64,000 nucleotides of DNA, from assembly GCA_034769895.1 (NCBI GenBank), contig CM068372.1, positions 241,824,343-241,888,342 on the forward strand, written 5' to 3'. Below, piece after piece: positions 40,202 through 51,896 of the stretch. Under the pieces are notes generated by a model that made no database searches, had not been told where the DNA came from, and worked only from the letters and a program-made list of their open reading frames with translations. How positions within the stretch are numbered: the first letter of the stretch is position 1; each line of letters starts with the position of its first letter. Source of the DNA: Magicicada septendecula. Its lineage: Eukaryota > Arthropoda > Insecta > Hemiptera > Cicadidae. The position numbers and the translations under genes were made by a program.

Positions 40202-42635
40202 AATAGCATACAAAGTAAGATATTTCTAGCCTGTAACTGTTACCTACCATAAGCCCAATTTTATTTGTGTTGAAAGCAGATCACATTTATTATATTTTAA
40301 AGCAATTGTGGCAGAGACAAAATTACAAAACTTAGAAGCAGGTCCTAATTTCTCATTTTTGATGATATTAGATTTACATTGCTTGAAATTGTTAGCTAAC
40401 TGTTTATGTCACGAAATTTAATTTATATTAAATAGTCAATGTATGGAAATAGTACATGCACTACAGCACATCAGCAATTTAATTTTTGCTAATGTTCAGT
40501 ATAGGGAGCTTCATTTAAACTTATAAATGTAACCTTTTGAATATAATTAATATCTCCACAGTATTTAGAAGTACATGGTAGGTATTGTACCCAGGTTTCC
40601 CCACCACTCTCACCCCGTGATGCATAGTCTGGTGCACTATTGCTTCAGTGGCAACTTCAGTCAGTGCAAATATGAAATTATTTGAAGCCTGTTTAACACA
40701 TAAATAATAAATTATCCATTACCTTCTGTGTTTAATTAATTATTTATTATTTAATGAACCAGAAAATTTTACTGAATTTTATTTAATTTCTTGGCCTTTT
40801 TCTCCACAGTCAGTTGCCTTATCACTGTATTTTTTTACAGATCTCTTCTTATGTATTGACTTTATCCTGATGAATGTTTGCATTCTAACATAACATGAAA
40901 TCACAAACTCATCTACACTGTTGTATTTCAATTTAAGTATGTACATTCAAGTTTTCATTACATTACTCGCCTAGGTTCCGTAGGTGCTTTTCATCTTATT
41001 AATAGGATGATGTGGCATTCTTGCATTTAACACATTGAATCCAGCGTTAACAGTCTGCACAAATTCTACTACATAATCCTGTCCTTGGAAGAGGTATAAA
41101 AAAACCAGATTTGGCGATCACCTCAAAAAGAATTTTTTATACTGACATCAGACTTGGGAAAGTTAATAAAAATGTTTTAACTGATTAAAGGTAGTGCCCC
41201 CCAGAATTAACGGATTAAAAATTAAAGTTAAAAATTTACATTTTCTTTTTTGTTATTTTATTGATCAAGCTGGTTTGACTGTTGAAATAATTAAAATCGT
41301 TTTATATAAATCCACAAACTACGCTTTTTCAAAAAAATTAATTAAAATTTCTGATGCAAGAAAAAATTACTTAAAATATTTAGTATTGAAAATTTATTCA
41401 TAAATAAATAAATAATTAAAATCACAGATGATTTTTTTAATCATTAAATTATATTAAAATTTTTTATATTGCAGCAGATAAATTTTGTTTTAGATCTGAG
41501 CATGTTATTAAAACGAATGTTAGCAACACTGTATGCTTCCCACTACTTCAGATGTCAGAACGGAAGTTATTTGTTTACTTATCTGGGGTAATCATGAGAA
41601 TAATTCAAAAAAGACAGAAACCATCCTTGCCACTCAGACCTTGTCAACAAGGACACAAAAGAGACCTAAAAGTGCCATGGGTGGAAAACCAGTCCATTCT
41701 CTGGCAACGGATTAGAACAAATTTCTCCAATATTGACTTCAACAACTATTCTGGCTATTTCTTGAGCAGCCAGAAAAATTAACTCGTTAATATTTTAATT
41801 GTGGACAAAACATTTTAACGATTAATGATTAAAATTAACCATTTTAAAATTTAACAATTAAGTTAAAAGTTAACAAATTTTTTTAACGATTAATGATTAA
41901 AGTTAACCATTTTAAAATTTAACAATTAAGTTAAAATTAACAAATTTTTTTAACGATTAATTTAATCATTAATCCAAAATCTGGACATAATCTTGTGTTG
42001 CACCAAGTTCTGTTAAAGTTTCTGGTTTGACAGCCCCATGTCACAAACAAATCTGCGTACCCGAGGTCCTGTCTACTCCACCATATTTATAGCAACGTAA
42101 AAAACTTCCTTATCCAGTGTTTTGTCATAACTGTTAATATAGTGGTTGTTTCCACTTGCCAACTAACATGTGGCCCTCTAAGTGTCTCGAACACTGTCAT
42201 AGCAGAGATCTTATTTGACTTTCATCAAAACATAAAATCACATCTACAAGTTATTCATGTAGTTTTATAAGTCCTGCAGGTCATTTTCATTTACCAGACT
42301 ACGAGTAACTTTACCCGTAGAAAATCCTGCTTTTTCAGAACATTTTTAATAGTATAAACAAATAGTATTTATAATATAAATAAATTATCGCATCAGGAGC
42401 TGAGACAGTTCTTGCAAGTTCAGAGGCGGATGATGTAGGATTCAAAGTGGTGAGCAACGATTGCCTAATAATTTATGATAATGCTATTTAACATTCTCGG
42501 TGAGTTAAAATTAGTTAATGTTCCATTGGTTGAGAAAGGCTTGTGGTGTTTGGAGGGAACAAAACAAATCTCACATTCAAAGGTTTGATGTGAGGATGGC
42601 ATGTTACATATCCAAAACAACAAAACATTCTGGTT
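40202..42635. other. Intron 1 of Ly6 gene B with a ~68-bp tandem repeat
   Basis: Mostly unique AT-rich sequence with no gene supported. At about 41813-41960 a unit of 67-68 bp beginning TTTTAACGATTAATGATTAA is repeated twice and partly a third time. The overlapping short frames near 41530-41780 match nothing I recognise. Confidence 0.5.
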
Positions 42636-43078
42636 TTGCTTTTACTTCCATGTTCCATAAGGAAATGGAAGTATGGTGATGGCAAAAAAAATCGTGGTCG
42701 AGATTATTGCAGATTCTGATTGTACTACCCTCAAAACATGAAAAAAGTAATTTTTCGAAAAGTGTCTGTGTGTCTGTAGATTTTTTTTCTATGGCAAACG
42801 ATAACAGCCACAAATTCAAACAGAATCAAATAATTTGTTGCATACAGCCCTGAATTGTAGAGTACTCAAGACCTGTTGTTTTTGGTGAAGATCGGTTAAG
42901 GGGAAGGGGTAGTTTACCTGCAACGTTTTATGTTTTAACAAGGGTAATTTTACTTCCATATTCCTTAAGGAATGGAAGTATGGTGATGGCAAAAAAAATC
43001 GTGTTCGAGATTATTGCAGATTCTGATTCTACTACACTCAAAACATGAAAAAAAGTCGTTTTCCGAAAAGTGTCTGTG

Positions 43079-43117
<39 letters not shown>

Positions 43118-46100
43118 AGATTTTTTTTCTATGGCAAACGATAACTGCCGCAAATTCAAACAGAATCAAATAATTTTTTGCATACAGCCCGGTTTTGCAG
43201 AGTTCTCGCGACCTATTGTTTTTGGTGAAGATCGGTTGAGGGAAAGGGGTAGTTTACCTGCAACGGTTTTTTTTTAGCAAGGGTAATTTTGTTTGTTTGG
43301 CAAACGATAACAGCCGCAAATTCAAACAGAATCAAATAATGTTTCGCATACAGCCCTGAATTGTAGAGTTCTCAAGACCTATTGTTTTTGGTGAAGATCG
43401 GTTAAGGGAAAGGGGTAGTTTACCTGTAACGTTTTATGTTTTAACAAGGGTATTTCCTATGGCAAACGATAACAGCCGCAAATTCAAACAGAATGAAAAG
43501 ATTATTTGCATACAGCCCTAAATTGTAGAGTTCTCAAGACCTTTTGTTTTTGGTGAAGATCGGTTAAGGGAAAGGGGTAGTTTACCTACAACGTTTTTTT
43601 AACAAGGGTATTTTCTATGGCAAACGATAACAGCCGCAAATTCAAACAGAATCAAATAATTTTCTGCATACAGCCCTGATTTGTAGAGTACTCAAGACCT
43701 ATTGTTTTTGGTGAAGATCGGTTGAGGGGAAGGGGTAGTTTACCAGCAACGTTTTTTATCATGCGTATTTTCTATGGCAAACGACAACTGCCGCAAATTC
43801 AAACAGAATCAAATAATTTTTTGCATACAGCCCTGATTTGTAGAGTACTCGCGACCTATTGTTTTTGGTGAAGATCGGTTGAGGGGAAGGGGTAGTTTAC
43901 CTGCAACGGTTTTTTTTATCAAGGGAAATTTTTTTTTTTTGGCAAACGATAACAGCCGCAAATTCAAACAGAATTAAATAATGTTTCGCATACAGCCCTG
44001 AATTGTAGATTTCTCAAGACCTATTGTTTTTGGTGAAGATCGGTTGAGGGAAAGGGGTAGTTTACCTGCAACGTTTTTTTAACAAGGGTATTTTCTATGG
44101 CAAACGATAACAGCCGCAAATTCAAACAGAATCAAATAATGTTTTGCATACAGCCCTGATTTGTAGAGTACTCAAGACCTATTGTTTTTGGTGAATATCG
44201 GTTAAGGGGAAGGGGTAGTTTACCTGCAACGTTTTTTTATCAAGCGTATTTTCTATGGCAAACGATAACAGCCGCAAATTCAAACAGAATGAAATAATTT
44301 TTTGCATACGTCCCTGAATTGTAGAGGTCTCAATGACTTTCGATTTTGGTGAAGATCGGTTAAGGGGAAGGGGTAGTTTACCTGCAACCTTTTACGTTTT
44401 AACAAGAGTAAAGTACTTGAAAATTTATTTACACTTTTTGAAACAATGGTAATTGTTAAAAATAAAATAATTTTGTTGCCAGGCAATAAAATTATAATTT
44501 TTTCATTTTAATGTAATATAATATTTTTCATTTAATACAGCAATAAAAAGGCAGGTAAGACACAGCCTGGTTGTTTGGCTGAAAATGATTTTAAATATAA
44601 ATCTTAGAATATGGAAGTCATGTATGGTTCTCCATACCGATATTTACTTCCATATTCCTTAAGGAATGGAAGTATGGTGATGGCAAAAAAAATCGTGTTC
44701 GAGATTATTGCAGATTCTGATTCTACTACACTCAAAACATGAAAAAAAGTCGTTTTCCGAAAAGTGTCTGTGTGTGTGTCTGTCTGTCTGTCTGTCTGTC
44801 TGTGTGTCTGTCTGTCTGTGTGTCTGTAGATTTTTTTTCTATGGCAAACGATAACTGCCGCAAATTCAAACAGAATCAAATAATTTTTTGCATGCAGCCC
44901 TGATTTGCAGAGTACTCGCGACCTATTGTTTTTGGTGAAGATCGGTTGAGGGAAAGGGGTAGTTTACCTGCAACGGTTTTTTTTTAGCAAGGGTAATTTT
45001 GTTTGTTTGGCAAACGATAACAGCCGCAAATTCAAACAGAATCAAATAATGTTTCGCATACAGCCCTGAATTGTAGAGTTCTCAAGATCTTTTGATTTTG
45101 GTGAAGATCGGTTAAGGGAAAGGGGTAGTTTACCTGTAACGTTTTATGTTTTAACAAGGGTATTTCCTATGGCAAACGATAACAGCCGCAAATTCAAACA
45201 GAATCAAAAGATTATTTGCATACAGCCCTAAATTGTAGAGTTCTCAAGACCTATTGTTTTTGGTGAAGTTCGGTTGAGGGAAAGGGGTAGTTTACCTGCA
45301 ACGTTTTTTTAACAAGAGTATTTTCTATGGCAAACGATAACAGCCGCAAATTCAAACAAAATCAAATAATGTTTTGCATACAGCCCTGATTTGCAGAGTA
45401 CTCAAGACCTATTGTTTTTGGTGAAGATCGGTTAAGGGAAAGGGGTAGTTTACCTGTAACGTTTTATGTTTTAACAAGGGTATTTCCTATGGCAAACGAT
45501 AACAGCCGCAAATTCAAACAGAATCAAAAGATTATTTGCATACAGCCCTAAGTTGTAGAGTTCTCAAGACCTATTGTTTTTGGTGAAGATCGGTTGAGGG
45601 AAAGGGGTAGTTTACCTGCAACGTTTTTTTAACAAGGGTATTTTCTATGGCAAACGATAACAGCCGCAAATTCAAACAGAATCAAATAATGTTTTGCATA
45701 CAGCCCTGATTTGTAGAGTACTCAAGACCTATTGTTTTTGGTGAAGATCGGTTAAGGGGAAGGGGTAGTTTACCTGCAACGTTTTTTTATCAAGCGTATT
45801 TTCTATGGCAAACGATAACAGCCACAAATTCAAACAGAATCAAATAATTTTTTGCATACGTCCCTGAATTGTAGAGGTCTCAATGACTTTCGATTTTGGT
45901 GAAGATCGGTTAAGGGGAAGGGGTAGTTTACCTGCAACCTTTTACGTTTTAACAAGAGTAAAGTACTTGAAAATTTATTTAAACTTTTTGAAACAATGGT
46001 AATTGTTAAAAATAAAATAATTTTGTTGCCAGGCAATAAAATTATAATTTTTTCATTTTAATGTAATATAATATTTTTCATTTAATACAGCAATAAAAAG

Positions 46101-46192
46101 GCAGGTAAGACACAGCCTGGCTGTTTGGCTGAAAATGATTTTAAATATAAATCTTAGAATATGGAAGTCATGTATGGTTCTCCATACCGATA
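42636..46192 (+). repeat. Three units of the ~160-bp tandem-repeat element family
   Basis: Each unit starts with a palindrome of the type ACTTCCAT-(A/G)TTCC...GGAA-TGGAAGT (42645, 42950 and 44647). A segment with a TATGGTGATGGC block, in two units a (TCTG)n tract, and then monomers of 156-166 bp containing CAGCCGCAAATTCAAACAG follow. The first unit has one monomer, the second about eight, the third about seven or eight. The second and third end in the same ~230-bp non-repetitive tail, so they form a tandem duplication of about 1.55-1.7 kb. The tail end (ATATGGAAGTCATGTATGGT) recurs alone near 46740. Same family as 1-1128. Confidence 0.85.
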
Positions 46193-46489
46193 TTTTCTAT
46201 GACGAACGATAACTGCCGTAAATTCAAAGAGAATCAATTATTTTTTTGCGTATGTTCCTGAATTGTAAAGAACTGAATGCCTATTGATTTTGGTGAAGAC
46301 TGGTTAAGGGAAAGGGGTAGTTTACCTGCCATCTATAATGTTTTAACAAGAGTAAAGTACTTAATTTTGATAAATAGAGTATCCTGATAAGAAGATCTTA
46401 ATAATCCACTGTAGAAACGTAGATGAAATATCTATAAATGAAAGTTATAGTTGAAGGGGGAGGGGATAATTTTATTTATATTTGTACTA

Positions 46490-46700
46490 CGTTATCGGCA
46501 ACAAAGTAGTAGTTTGTTGTTAAAATTCCTTCCCGGCCTGTTTGGCCGTAGTCCAATGTTTTCTGCAAAACCAGACGTTTCAGCAGTGCTGTCGACTGCC
46601 ATCATCAGTGAAAATTGAGTGCGATAACGTGTGGTGGTATACGTTAGTGACCACAGTACTGTGGTTAAGGCTGAAGCAATAAGTGGAAAGAAGTAGTTTC
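46490..46700 (-). mobile_element. Penelope-type end fragment with hammerhead-like motif
   Basis: A non-coding stretch whose minus strand includes CTGATGA...GAAAC and a downstream GGCCAAACAGGCCGGGAAGG block. It resembles the repeat end of a further Penelope family. The 131-residue minus frame across it (46492-46887) has no recognisable domain. Confidence 0.45.
46570..46612 (-). ncRNA. Hammerhead-like motif (weak stem III)
   Basis: Minus strand: CTGATGA (46602-46608), stem II GGCAGT/ACTGCT with loop CGACAGC, GAAA (46578-46581), then CG-TC. Stem III would be only two bases and stem I about three pairs, so it is less certain than the others. Confidence 0.4.
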
Positions 46701-46959
46701 TATGGAAACATTTCATTTCGTAAATGATTTTAAATATAAATCTTAGAACATGGAAGTCATGTATGGTTCTCCATACCGATATTTTTATTGTGCCATTGAA
46801 AATTGGTAACCATTCCTCCATGATCTGCCATAGCAACTGTGAATTGTTATTGGATCTCCACCCAACAGGAAGCTCCTGTACATGCATGTTTTTTGAAGTA
46901 TCGTGGTTTTGCTGTTGTACTAATCGTTAAAGAGTTTCTCCATTTCACCTGACATAAAA

Positions 46960-47520
46960 CTGCACAGGAAAATAGTCGATCTTTTTTTGCAGAATTTTTT
47001 CCCAATCATTGTCACACTTCAAACACAGTGTTGTGACAAATGATTGGGTATCACAATTATTCAGTAGCACATGGAAGAACAGTCCTGTCTCATGACCATT
47101 TGGTATGTTTCAGATTCATATCCCTCCATTATAGAGGGTAGTTTAGCATCCCGCTCATCAATGGTTTCACGATTTACATCACTAGATTCACCACAAAGTC
47201 CATTAAAACAATCTGATATCTTTTGTGAAACTTCTCAACCAACTATTTAGATGCTTTGTATTCAGTCTTTCTCAGTTTTTGAGCAACCTTTTTAGCATAC
47301 TCCTGTATCATAGGGCCCAAAACGCAGTGATTTTTTTGCCCTGACACTGACGACCATTCTTACACTATTTCATTAATATCTTTGTTTGCAGTTTTCTTTA
47401 GTTCTCTTTTTATTTTTCCATTTGCACAGTTTTCCCACAGCTTTAAAATTTTAGTCTTCTTTAGAATTTCATGTACATGAGTTTTGCCAGTACTAAACAT
47501 AAATCTAGGAGTTCACTGAA
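46960..47520 (-). pseudogene. Tigger/pogo transposase relic (DNA-binding region)
   Basis: Reading the minus strand gives, with several stops and shifts, a WENCANGKIKRELKKTAN block, GPMIQEYAKKVAQKL, and a V-N-R-E-T-I-D...KLPSIMEGYES stretch. These follow the order of the CENP-B-type DNA-binding region and the linker to the DDE core in Tigger transposases. No catalytic core remains intact. It is separate from the better-preserved Tigger at 47821-49720. Confidence 0.65.
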
Positions 47521-48158
47521 TTTCAAAGTCATATTAAGCAGTTTTTGTATAATGTTACTTGAGTTATAATTGACTCATTTCCTTGTTTCTTTGCAAACAA
47601 AATATTCTGTTAATAGGCTTATGTTTTGTCATGCATGTTTGGCTGAAACTAATTTGACTTGCATGTACTAAAAATCAAAAGATACAGGAAAAGAAAGGAT
47701 GTCTAGGATTCTAAAAATAACTGAAGTTAAATAGTATATAAACACTATTTATTTTACCATAATATTATGTTCATATTAATAGAGTGTTTATATATGCTAT
47801 TAAATATTTGGAAAGTGATACAGTGGAGTCGTGATTAACCGAGCTAATGTGGACCGAGACCTCCTTGGATATAATCAGAAACTTGGGAAAACGGAAGGTT
47901 CAAAGAAAAATTGAATTAGTATAAGCTATTTTCTTCTATTGCACCTATTTGCTGTAATATACATAATTTCTTCATATTGTAAGTGATACTTTGCTACAAA
48001 AACATTTAATAATTGGAAAAAAGGAAAAATAAGAAACTGAGCCGATTCTATGACTTACATAATCCTTTTTTAATTACACTAAGCAGCAAAAACAGTAACA
48101 GTACAGCTCTCATCAGATTAAAATCTCAGATCAAATTAAAATTAAATCTCATAATTTC

Positions 48159-48914
48159 TTAAAAAAGTCTAACAGTTTTTTGCTTGATAGCGCTGCCTCT
48201 CTTCTTTGCCCCCATATTGCACAGATGCCGCAGAACCAGAATGTCAGCTGGTGACGTGTTTTCTTGTTGCTCAGCGTACAACAATGCCCTCTCGATTGCA
48301 CTTAAGCCGTCAGCATGGCTTATCTTATTGTCCACAGTAGGAGTGTCGTCTTCTTCATCGTTGCTGTTTTTATTTTGAGTAATCAAATTTACAATGGGCT
48401 CTTCAGATAGTTCACATTGTTCATTGTCATTCACCCAGTTGTTAACATCTTGATTTGTCACTGCCTCAGTAACTGGTAGCTGATTTAAAAGTTCCACTAG
48501 TTCTACATCATCTTCATTCTCTTCATCGTCGTTTATGTTAACCCTTTTTGGCGAAATGTTTTTCCAGCTTTTCAGGACAGTAGATTCTTTCAGACCGCCC
48601 CATGATTCCGCCAGCCAATAAATCACATCTTTTAGGTTAATTTGTTTCGCACTTTCAACAACTGTTTTACCATCTTCTAAAGCGTCAAGCAAATACCTCA
48701 GTAGTCTCCTTCGGTAGTTTCTTTTCAAGTTTTCCAAAACCCCTTGATCTAGGGGCTGAATAAGGGACGTTACATTGGGAGGTAAAAAGAGGGCCCAGAT
48801 GTCATCTCCACTGACCAATTCATACTCGTCGGGATGAATGGGAGCGTTGTCCAAAATTAAGAGTGCCTTACGGGGCAGATTATTTTCATCACAAAATCTT
48901 TTTATGCTCAGCAC
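48159..48914 (-). pseudogene. Tigger transposase, C-terminal half of the DDE domain
   Basis: 251 residues. LLILDNAPIHP near residue 20 holds the second catalytic Asp of the DDE_1 superfamily. FLPPNVTSLIQPLDQGVLENLKRNY contains the third catalytic position (Asp, as usual in pogo-like enzymes). A C-terminal acidic region (DDEENEDDVELVELL) and basic end follow. It is separated from the preceding piece by a TAG between 48914 and 48918, where the proteins are otherwise continuous. Confidence 0.85.
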
Positions 48915-48917
48915 AAA

Positions 48918-49322
48918 CTATTCATGAAACCATGACTTGAAAATGGAGGAATCCATCCATGCGCTTTTTTGGTTAGTGTACTTAACAGGAAGATTGTCAA
49001 CATTCACAGTTTGGAATGCTCTTGGTTTTTTTGATTTGCCTATTAGCAAGAGTTTAAGCTTGTGGTCACCAGATTTATTTGCACATGCCAAAACCATCAC
49101 TCTTTCTTTGCTTCTTTTGTAGCCAGGAGCTGACTGTTCTTGCTGCACTGCAAGAGTCTTGGTGGGCAACATTTTAAAATTCAGGCCCGTTTCATCACAG
49201 TTATAAATTTGGCGTGAGCCAAGATGGGTTTTTTTAATGATGTTGTCTAGCTTGTCAACAAAGGAATCTACTGCACCGCCGTCATCTGACAATATTTCAC
49301 CTGTAATATTTAACTGCCTCAC
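48918..49322 (-). pseudogene. Tigger transposase, N-terminal half of the DDE domain
   Basis: 134 residues with IYNCDETGLNFKMLP near residue 42, holding the first catalytic Asp, followed by SKERVMVLACANKSGDHKLKLLLIGKSKKPRAF, the canonical beta-strand block of Tigger/CENP-B-like transposases. It ends just before the last part of the fold at 48914. The upstream DNA-binding piece lies in another frame. Confidence 0.85.
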
Positions 49323-49344
49323 GCCATACCACTTTTACCATTGA

Positions 49345-49720
49345 TCAAGCCAACCGATGCTTGCTGTAAATTCCCCTTATCCATCTTTGAAGCGATTGAA
49401 GAATTGCAATGCCTTGGATTGTAACATTGGACCAGACAAGGGACTTCCCTTCTCTCTCATCTGTTGAAACCACAAAAAACAGCGCCTTCGATGTCTGTTT
49501 ATATTCGCTTTTTTTCATTGTTTTTCTCTTCTTTGAGACAGTTTGTATATCTTTGTTCCCAGTCATTTGTGCACGTTGAGACATCCACTCATCAGTTTGC
49601 ACCCTTTTTCTTCTCCATTCTCCAACAGTCACTTCACCAACACCTAAATCACTTGTCACTTTTATAATGGTTTCACCGCGATCTAATCGTTTGATAGCAT
49701 TGAGCTTATAGTCCAGTAAA
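49345..49720 (-). pseudogene. Tigger transposase, N-terminal DNA-binding remnant
   Basis: Codes for a helix-turn-helix start (YKLNAIKRLDRGETI followed by LGVGEVTVGEWRRKR), then a stretch corresponding to the CENP-B linker in mixed frames. Coding resemblance ends at about 49720, so the first residues are missing. Confidence 0.65.
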
Positions 49721-49834
49721 ATGGTACATTTTACCTTGCATCAAATAAGGTAGTTCTGATTTTTTTATATGTTTTATGTGCTGGAGGGGTAATGATAAAT
49801 CCAAGTTTTCGACCTCGGCAGACCTCCGGATCAT

Positions 49835-50235
49835 TGTGAAATACTTGAAAAACCGCAAAAGTTTCAGAGTTTTTTCCATTTTTGTCAATTGTGACCCCCA
49901 AGGACCCATTTTATGGTAAAAGTGACTATGTACTCTTTTAAAGTAGACTAAATTTGCAACAAAATGAGACCACATTTGTCTCTGTAGACTCAATACTTTC
50001 CAAGATACATCTGTTCAACGTTTCGAAAAATTTCCAAAATAAGCAAATTTTAGAGGTTTTTTCCAGTTTTCGCTGATTTTGACACTGAAGAACCTATTTT
50101 TCGGCAAAAGTAACTATATACGTTTTTAACGTAGACTAAATTTGCAACAAAATGAGACCAAATTGGTCTCTGTAGATCCAATACGTTTTGAGATACACCT
50201 GTTCAAAGTTAACAAGGTAAGTATGCAAATTTTAG
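49835..50235 (+). repeat. Academ-like element, left TIR
   Basis: Begins TGTGAAATACTTGAAAAAC. It contains two copies of a block including GTAGACTAAATTTGCAACAA and AATAC-TTT...GAGATACA-CTGTTCAA, about 195 bp apart, and ends near GTAAGTATGCAAATTTTAGA. Inverted copy at 56660-57064. Confidence 0.85.
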
Positions 50236-50531
50236 AAGAAGGGGAAAAACACCCCGTTAGTAATATATACATTATATTTATCATAAAAACATAGTATTGA
50301 AAGATTTTTTGGTAATATGTAATTAATATTATGTAATGCTGTAATAATTGATAATTGTATGTATTTTAGGAAAATCCTCATTTTTAGTATTATTTAAATC
50401 TCTTAGATGGACCAGGTTGATCCTCGGAGTCGCTGTTGCTGTTGTGGGAGGTTCCCTTCTCATTCACCACTTCTTCATTTGAATAATTTTCTTCTTCAGG
50501 CAGGTCGAACTCGTCATCAGATAGAGGGTCA

Positions 50532-50815
50532 TCAATGTATGGGGAGTTTGTCATCACACACCAAGTCTGGCACGTTTTCGCACGACTGGCCGCTGCAATG
50601 CATGCAAACAGTTGAGCATTTTAGTCCAGCTTTCCTGCACCCACAAGTGTTGGTACAACCCTTTTTACAGTTGCAGGAAATCATCTTCAACAGGGGTTGA
50701 GGGGCTGGTTCTTTCATCATGAGCTGTGGAATGAGGCCATGAGAGCTGCGCATCCAGCCCCAATCAAGGGGATTCTTCTCCACTCCCAACCACTTCTGCA
50801 CCTGAAACGAACCAA
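50532..50815 (-). pseudogene. Academ-like protein, C-terminal CXC-type Cys-rich exon
   Basis: After a TTTCAG acceptor-like site near 50803, the frame reads VQKWLG...WGW, then LLKMISCNCKKGCTNTCGCR and KAGLKCSTVCMHCSGQSC. This is a dense C-x-C cluster like CXC/tesmin domains, found at the end of this transposon protein family; zinc binding is likely. Upstream, a poly-T run (plus-strand poly-A, 50891-50951) and flanking sequence separate it from the nuclease part. Confidence 0.75.
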
Positions 50816-50890
50816 ATAACAAACTTATGAGAGGCCAGTGATGATGTGGTGTGAACAGAATCAGTAGGCATAAGTAATGTGGTGTGCAGG

Positions 50891-50951
<61 letters not shown>
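50891..50951 (+). repeat. Poly-A run of 61 bp
   Basis: An uninterrupted A tract between two coding pieces of the Academ-like gene. It could be the tail of a degraded retro-insertion or an expanded tract in a short intron. Confidence 0.9.
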
Positions 50952-50952
<1 letters not shown>

Positions 50953-50964
50953 AGTGGAATTGTG

Positions 50965-51870
50965 CAGCATCCTGAGTTGGAGGCAATCTGGCTAGGTTGA
51001 AATTAGTTTTTGCCATCGCAAACAAGTGAAACAAGGAAGCTCTCTCCTGCCTCGGCGACCTGCTCAGGTGTGGCGTTGGGGTCGAGGTTCAAGGTATGGT
51101 TGTTTTTTCAATGTCGAAAGAAATTTCATCTTCCCTTGGCCAAAACGTGTTGATGTAGTGTCACAACCACTGAAGGCATGAAGAAAAAGTACAAGTCCAG
51201 GTTGTGCTCTGTGCATGAAGGAAATCGTTGAATATATGACATCTGCGTTTTTACCTCTCCCACATTTTTCAAAGAATATGTTCTGCTCAGGTACTTGTCT
51301 GTTTGTTGAAAGGGCGTGGTCTGCTGCATCTGATGCAACTCGTGTCAGACTACAAAGAAGGACCAATAAATCAATGTCCTCGCCAGCAATCTTCACAACA
51401 TCATAGGCAGAGGCCATTGAAATGGCTGTGGTTACAATCAACCTGTCAGCATCTTCATCTGCGTGTAGCACTAGCATTTTACTTCTCTCCAGGTGCACCT
51501 TTAGCATGTCAATGAATCAAACTTTGTTTCTCTCATTTGATAAGAACTTATCTTAAGCAACTGGAGCAATGGTTGAGTCATCAAAGATGACATCAGGAGA
51601 TCATATTGCTCTAGATCGACGAACACGTTCAGAGCTCTTGGTGTTTTTTTGAGCAGCATCTGATGGATAGCCATCAAAAACTATGGCTACATTTGAGCCG
51701 TAGTGAGTTTTCAAATATTGGATATACTTGGCGGCTATCGTCCCAAAAGAGGCACTCCGAGGCCACACAACTTTGTGAAGAAGATGTCCACCGTCTACAA
51801 CCACATATGTAGCCTTCCCCTGGATCTCATTCAGGCTTCAAGAGTGAAGGCTGCGTAGAAGGAAGACTTA
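50965..51870 (-). pseudogene. Academ-like protein, PIN/XPG-nuclease-like part
   Basis: Two frames of one domain. 51601-51804 gives VVVDGGHLLHKVVW and VAIVFDGYPSDAAQK. 51064-51507 gives HADEDADRLIV, an AGEDIDLLVLLCSL strand with paired acidic residues, and FLHAFSGCDTTSTRFGQGK. The acidic residues and GCDTT motif match the PIN/FEN-type nucleases of these transposons. The pieces are separated by a stop-containing gap (51507-51601). Coding similarity extends downstream (minus) to LPPTQDAAQFH near 50960, before the poly-A run. Confidence 0.75.
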
Positions 51871-51896
51871 GTGCTCTTCCTCATTCCCTCTTCAGT

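Larger units (their letters stand above)
47821..49720 (-). mobile_element. Tigger-type (pogo family) transposon, one end missing
   Basis: The left terminus CAGTGGAGTCGTGATTAACC at 47821, preceded by TA, is Tigger-like. A transposase gene in three pieces lies on the minus strand (49659 to 48159). The opposite end was not found: coding sequence stops around 49720, close to the beginning of the Academ-like element, which probably truncated it. Confidence 0.8.

Noticed and set aside
46492-46887. 131-residue minus-strand frame
   Set aside because: Crosses a ribozyme-like Penelope end and a copy of the repeat-family tail; no domain recognised.
50891-50951. Poly-A run considered as proof of a processed pseudogene
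   Set aside because: No target duplication or retrogene body could be found beside it.
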